Notes under the pieces: generated by a model
Seen by the model: the letters and a program-made list of their open reading frames with translations, nothing else
Told to the model about the DNA's origin: nothing
The model's database searches: none
Origin: Rhodospirillaceae bacterium
GTDB taxonomy: Bacteria > Pseudomonadota > Alphaproteobacteria > CACIAM-22H2
DNA: 64,000 bases
Direction of reading: 5' to 3'
Assembly (NCBI GenBank): GCA_022843945.1
Contig: JALHMR010000014.1
Span: forward strand, 57,075-121,074
Position numbers and translations under genes: made by a program
Part shown: positions 60,718 through 64,000 of the stretch, piece after piece
Layout of the letters: each line of letters opens with the position of its first letter
Numbering within the stretch: the stretch's first letter is position 1

Positions 60718-60957
60718 TTATTCCTTGGCTTTGCTGCGGCCGGCTTCCTCGGCCCGCTGCAGGTCATCTTTCTGATCGCCGCTGACCGCCTCGGCAGCCT
60801 CGCTGGCGGCCCGGTCGACGCGGCCGGACTTCACGAATTCCCGCTGGTCCTTGTTGTACTGGCGGGCCGCGGTCCTGTTGCCCTCGCCTTCGTTTTTGTG
60901 CTTGCCGCCCTGGCGGGCCTGATCGTGGGGCGGAGTGGGCTGTTTGGTGTCGGTCAT
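60718..60957 (-). CDS. Small hydrophilic, probably disordered stress protein
   Basis: A 79-residue protein made almost only of charged and polar residues, rich in Lys, Gln, Glu, Asp and Arg. It has no hydrophobic core and no cysteine (TDTKQPTPPHDQARQGGKHK at the start). The composition resembles hydrophilins and other desiccation- or osmotic-stress proteins, though I recognise no family. AGGAGG precedes its ATG. A GGAAC...GTT promoter lies 29 bp upstream, within the terminator-like hairpin that follows the sigma factor gene. Confidence 0.7.
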   Translation of the reverse strand: MTDTKQPTPPHDQARQGGKHKNEGEGNRTAARQYNKDQREFVKSGRVDRAASEAAEAVSGDQKDDLQRAEEAGRSKAKE

Positions 60958-60985
60958 GCATCCTCCTGCTTAGCTACAAAAGCGA

Positions 60986-61009
60986 AACCCGCGGCGGGGG
61001 CCGCGGGTT
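60986..61009 (-). terminator. Terminator-like hairpin after the sigma factor gene
   Basis: AACCCGCGGC (60986-60995) and GCCGCGGGTT (61000-61009) form a perfect 10-bp stem with a GGGG loop. On the minus strand it is followed by TCGCTTTTG, a partial T-tract, 22 bp after the sigma gene stop. Confidence 0.65.
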
Positions 61010-61011
61010 CC
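60986..61011 (-). promoter_or_regulatory. EcfG-type promoter of the small-protein/DUF3185/superoxide dismutase operon
   Basis: Read on the minus strand, GGAAC occupies 61011-61007 and GTT 60988-60986, with 18 bp between; the base before GTT is G instead of C. It is 29 bp before the ATG at 60957. It overlaps the hairpin at 60986-61009, so one of the two readings could be coincidence. Confidence 0.5.
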
Positions 61012-61030
61012 ACGCGCCGAGAGGCGCCGA

Positions 61031-61588
61031 TCAGGCAACTTTGAGCAGACGCAGAAACTCTTCAGCACCCTTCTGGCGCTTGCCGCGCACCGGCACTCGG
61101 TCGTCATGGCGCTCCAGGACCGACTGCAGCTCGCTGCGGGCGCGGGACAGCCGGCTGCGCACCGTGCCGACGGCGCAGCCGATCACCACGGCGGCTTCCT
61201 CGTAGGAAAGGCCGTTGGCGCCGACCAGCATCAGGATCTCGCGATGGTGGGGGCTCAGGCGCCAGAAGGCGCGGGCCATGTCGTCGAACTGGACCACGAC
61301 CTCCTGCGAGGGGGCCACCACGCGCTTCTCGTCCGGGATGTCGTCCAGCCGCTCGCGCACCTCGCGGTCACGCCGGCGCTGGTCGAGAAAGCGGTTACGC
61401 AGGATGGTGAATACCCAGGCCTTGAAGTTGGTGCCCATGGTGAACTGCTCGCGCGCCGACCAGGCGCGCACCAAGGTGTCCTGCACGAGATCGTCGGCCG
61501 AATCCACGTTGCGGGTCAGCGAGCGCGCATAGGCGCGCACGTGCGGGATTGATGTCTGCAGAAGTTCGCAGAAGGCATCCGTCGTCAT
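61031..61588 (-). CDS. ECF sigma factor, EcfG-like (general stress response)
   Basis: A 185-residue sigma factor. The ATG at 61588 follows GGAGG with 7 nt spacing. Region 2 spans about residues 14-75 (VDSADDLVQDTLVRAWSARE, FKAWVFTILRNRFLDQRRRD). Region 4 spans about 113-165 (LSPHHREILMLVGANGLSYE, AAVVIGCAVGTVRSRLSRAR). The sequence is closest to the EcfG group, which directs the alphaproteobacterial general stress response and recognises GGAAC...GTT promoters; several such sites occur around it. PhyR, the response regulator that normally releases EcfG from NepR, is not in this window. Confidence 0.92.
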   Translation of the reverse strand: MTTDAFCELLQTSIPHVRAYARSLTRNVDSADDLVQDTLVRAWSAREQFTMGTNFKAWVFTILRNRFLDQRRRDREVRERLDDIPDEKRVVAPSQEVVVQFDDMARAFWRLSPHHREILMLVGANGLSYEEAAVVIGCAVGTVRSRLSRARSELQSVLERHDDRVPVRGKRQKGAEEFLRLLKVA

Positions 61589-61913
61589 CGTTGACCTCCA
61601 TACTCGTCGAATCGATGGTTCGCGAAAGCAGAACTTGTTCTTCTCATTGGCGCTTTTGCGTCCTCGTACGCCCTGTCTTGAGTAGTAGGTAGGGGCGCGA
61701 ATGGCCAAACCGTAGTGACCAATGTGTGGCCCCATGTGACGTTCGGACGACATCGGCGCGCATCTGGGGTATCCTTGCGCGCATGGTTGTTGGGCTTTTT
61801 GGTACCCCGTCACCGCGGACTGCATTTCCTGCAACGCTTGAGCCGGAACAAGCGGCGCGCGCGCGTGTTTATCAGGGCGTCTGCGCAATGATCATGGTCG
61901 GGAGAAGGCGTCC
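61589..61913. other. 325-bp divergent region between sigma and anti-sigma-like genes
   Basis: Contains the EcfG-type promoter at 61845-61869 facing the anti-sigma-like gene. No GGAAC...GTT site facing the sigma gene was found, so that gene may use another promoter. A short open frame near 61783 lacks a ribosome-binding site and is not called. Confidence 0.7.
61845..61869 (+). promoter_or_regulatory. EcfG-type promoter of the anti-sigma-like gene
   Basis: GGAAC at 61845-61849 and GTT at 61867-61869 with 17 bp between; T precedes the GTT instead of C. It lies 45 bp before the ATG at 61914. It would give negative feedback if the product restrains the sigma factor. Confidence 0.55.
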
Positions 61914-62177
61914 ATGAATGGAGATGGCCATTCGGCCGAGCCTCGCTCCCTGCACCACGATGACATGCAGGACTATATCGAGGGCCGGCTGAGCGAACCG
62001 GAGCAAGCCAGGGTAGCCGCCTACCTGCGCCAGAATCCGGCCGAAGCGGCGCGGGTCGAGGCGTTGCGGCTGCAGGCAGCCAAGCTGAAGAAGCTTGGCG
62101 AGCAAATTCTCAACGAGCCGGTCCCCAACCACTTGCTCGAAATCCTGAAGCGGCTTCCCCAATCCCGTCAGGAATAG
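61914..62177 (+). CDS. Small soluble anti-sigma-like protein with a NepR-like C-terminus
   Basis: An 87-residue cytosolic protein. Residues about 16-52 (DDMQDYIEGRLSEPEQARVA, then NPAEAARVEALR) resemble the helical N-terminal part of anti-sigma factors, but the zinc ligands (H-x3-C-x2-C) and any membrane helix are missing. Residues 61-81 (LGEQILNEPVPNHLLEILKR) match the EPVPxxLLxxL core by which NepR grips EcfG sigma factors. It is divergent from the EcfG-like sigma gene and has its own EcfG-type promoter. I infer that it is the sigma factor's inhibitor. GGAGAAGG precedes the ATG. Confidence 0.75.
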   Translation: MNGDGHSAEPRSLHHDDMQDYIEGRLSEPEQARVAAYLRQNPAEAARVEALRLQAAKLKKLGEQILNEPVPNHLLEILKRLPQSRQE

Positions 62178-62204
62178 CCTGCGCCAAGCCTGGCGGAGAC
62201 GCCC

Positions 62205-64000
62205 TCACATCATGGCGCCGGCGCGCAGCCGTACCTCGCGTTCCCAGAGGATCGAATCATAGCGCGCGAGCGTGGCCGCCGCCTGCTCGTAGACCGTCTG
62301 TGACGGCCGCTGGTTGGAGCGGTCGGTCATGCAAAGCAGATCGACCGCCTCCTCCACCCGTTCGATCACCCAGATATTGAACACGCCGGCCTCGACCGCC
62401 GCGGCGACGTCGTCGTCGAGCACCAGGTCACCGATATTCGCCTGCGGCAGGACGACGCCATGGCGCAGGCCGGCGAGGCGTTCGACCTCCGTGGCGCGAA
62501 AGAAGCCTTCGATCTTCTCGATCAGGTCGCCGACCGCCTGCACCTCGCCATGCTGGTTGAAGGAGCCGGTGACGGCCAGATCCTGGCGCAGCGGGATCTC
62601 GGCGAGCGACGAGAGAATAGCCAGGAGCTCGGCCACCGAGGCACTGTCGCCGTCGATGCCCCCGTAGTTCTGCTCGAAGGTCACCGAGCCGTCGAAGGAG
62701 ATCGGGTGACGCTGGCCGAAGACTCCCCGCAGGTAGCCCTCGACAACCAGGGCGCCCTTCTGCTGCACCCGGCCGCCGAGATCGGCGACGCGCTCGATGT
62801 TGATCACCCCGCGGCGGCCGATCGCGACACGCGCGGTGACGCGGCTGGGCCTGCCGAAGCGATGCTCGCCAAGATCACGCACCGTCAGGGCATTGACCTG
62901 GCCAAGCGCCGCCCCCTTCGTGGTGATCGAGATATGGCCGCGCCGGATGCTGTCGAAGAAGCGCTGCTCCGCGCGGCTGTTGCGCCGCAGCTGGGCCTGC
63001 CAGGCGGCGTAGATCGCCGCCGGCGTGATCCGGCCAGGCGTCACCGCGAACTGCGCGGCTTCGCACAGCAGGTCCTCGAGAAGCTCGAAGCGCGCGGTCA
63101 TCAGGTCCCGCCGCCCGGCAAAACGCGCGGCAAGGCCCAGCAGCAGGGACACCGCCTCCCGGTCGCAGACCAGCCCGTGCGCGGCGGCCATCGAGGAAAT
63201 CAGGGAGCCGAGATGCGAAACGTTGCCCTCGCTGGCCTCCATGTCGGCATCGATGTCGGCCTTGACCTTGAAATAGGTGTGGAATTCCGGATCGTCCGAG
63301 AAGAAGCGGAAATACGTGTCGCGCGAGCCGACGATGACCACCTTCACTCGCAAGGGGATGGGCTGCGGCTTGGGCAGGCCGGTGATCGGCATGGCGCCCA
63401 CCCGGTGCAATTCCTCGATGCGGATCTCGCCGTCCCGCAGCGCCGCCTTGAGGAAGCGCCAGGCTGATTCGTCCTTGGTCAGCGCATCGGCGCGCAGCAC
63501 GAGAACCCCACCATTGGCGCGATGCAGGGCCCCGGGCCGGATCAGCAGGAAATCCGTCTCGGCGATGCCGTCGATGCGCCGGTACTCGATGCGGCCGAAG
63601 AGATTCTCGTAGGTCGGATTGGCTTCGAGCACCACGCCTTCCTCGGCCGGCGCGCCTTCCACGAACAGGTTGACCCGGTAGCGCTCGAGACTGCGGGCTT
63701 CCTCGTCCTCGCCGCCGGCCCGCGTCAGCAGGTCGACGTGCTTGAGCAGGTCGTCGCGGAGCTCGGCCAGCCATGCGCCGAGCTCGGGGTAGGCCGCAAA
63801 GCCTTCGGTCAGCGGCGGGAACTCGCCATCGAGGATGGTGGCCAGGGTCTGGCGATTGAGGGCCGCGCGCTGCTCGTCCGCCGCAGCACGCAGTTCGGCA
63901 ATCTCGCGTTCGAGCTCCTCGGCCGAAAGATCGCTGGGCTCCCTCTCCGGGGCGCGGGGCCGCCGCCGCTCGGCAACCCGTCCCCGCGGCGCGGCGCGTG
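62205..64000 (-). CDS. Lon-like ATP-dependent protease (AAA_32/LonC-YcbZ type), N-terminus outside window
   Basis: The frame is open from the right edge to a TGA at 62205, giving at least 598 residues of the C-terminal part. Visible are the linker and AAA_32 region (VNLFVEGAPAEEGVVLEANP, PTYENLFGRIEYRRIDG, RPGALHRANGGVLVLRADAL) and the Lon-type protease domain. The catalytic Ser is in IDGDSASVAELLAILSSLAE and the catalytic Lys in LIEKIEGFF. Family members (E. coli YcbZ/LonH) degrade misfolded or regulatory proteins; some are not ATP-dependent. Convergent with the anti-sigma-like gene, 27 bp apart. Confidence 0.92.
   Translation of the reverse strand, partial: RAAPRGRVAERRRPRAPEREPSDLSAEELEREIAELRAAADEQRAALNRQTLATILDGEFPPLTEGFAAYPELGAWLAELRDDLLKHVDLLTRAGGEDEEARSLERYRVNLFVEGAPAEEGVVLEANPTYENLFGRIEYRRIDGIAETDFLLIRPGALHRANGGVLVLRADALTKDESAWRFLKAALRDGEIRIEELHRVGAMPITGLPKPQPIPLRVKVVIVGSRDTYFRFFSDDPEFHTYFKVKADIDADMEASEGNVSHLGSLISSMAAAHGLVCDREAVSLLLGLAARFAGRRDLMTARFELLEDLLCEAAQFAVTPGRITPAAIYAAWQAQLRRNSRAEQRFFDSIRRGHISITTKGAALGQVNALTVRDLGEHRFGRPSRVTARVAIGRRGVINIERVADLGGRVQQKGALVVEGYLRGVFGQRHPISFDGSVTFEQNYGGIDGDSASVAELLAILSSLAEIPLRQDLAVTGSFNQHGEVQAVGDLIEKIEGFFRATEVERLAGLRHGVVLPQANIGDLVLDDDVAAAVEAGVFNIWVIERVEEAVDLLCMTDRSNQRPSQTVYEQAAATLARYDSILWEREVRLRAGAMM

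Noticed and set aside
61783..61917. A 44-codon frame ending in an ATGA overlap with the anti-sigma-like gene.
   Set aside because: No ribosome-binding site, no sensible sequence, and the EcfG-type promoter lies inside it; the overlap is likely chance.

Overview
The window is GC-rich, densely packed bacterial chromosomal DNA with about 67 protein genes, many of them overlapping or separated by only a few bases. The gene content points to an alphaproteobacterium, probably a metabolically versatile soil or plant-associated one. The signs are an EcfG-like sigma factor with GGAAC...GTT promoters, the cysG-DUF2849-cysI-DUF934 block, the DUF3309/CsbD/DUF3185 stress proteins, Bug-type solute receptors, and short palindromic intergenic repeats familiar from that class. 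I cannot name the genus. I saw no tRNA, rRNA, CRISPR array, insertion sequence, prophage or replication origin.

Left part (1-12.5 kb): an iron/polyamine-type ABC importer cut by the left edge, an MFS exporter, a class II histone-deacetylase-like amidohydrolase, a Bug receptor, an RND efflux pair (adaptor plus AcrB-like pump), and an ArsR regulator carrying the cysteine pair of persulfide sensors.

Middle-left (12.5-26.8 kb): mostly single genes. They include a secreted hypothetical, a macro-domain hydrolase, TetR, an inositol-monophosphatase-like phosphatase, a DUF1194/RlmM-like/VOC run, the ergothioneine enzyme EgtB, a lipoprotein M48 protease, a FemAB-like acyltransferase, a RutE-like nitroreductase, ketopantoate reductase and an unusual alpha/beta hydrolase.

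Catabolic region (26.8-36.1 kb): MarR with an FAD monooxygenase; an IclR-controlled Rieske oxygenase, Bug receptor and SDR set; a TrmO-like protein, a GST and a GMC oxidoreductase.

Transport and sulfur region (36.1-53.2 kb): a stand-alone receiver next to an overlooked 39-residue basic peptide gene; a seven-gene operon coupling a thiamine-diphosphate enzyme to a SsuABC/TauABC-like importer, 5-formyl-THF cyclo-ligase and a ModE-like HTH protein; a complete branched-chain-amino-acid-type (Liv) importer with fused LivM-LivG; the siroheme/sulfite reductase operon; and an EctD-like protein that has lost both iron-binding histidines.

Right part (53.2-64 kb): LysR with a second FAD monooxygenase, a ferredoxin/ferredoxin-reductase pair, a metallophosphoesterase, then a compact stress island. 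The island holds a secreted protein, CsbD, DUF3309, Fe/Mn superoxide dismutase, DUF3185, a hydrophilic protein, an ECF sigma factor, and a divergent small anti-sigma-like protein with a NepR-like tail. GGAAC-N17/18-GTT promoters precede four transcription units in the island. A Lon-like protease runs off the right edge. The stress island is the most interesting system seen here.
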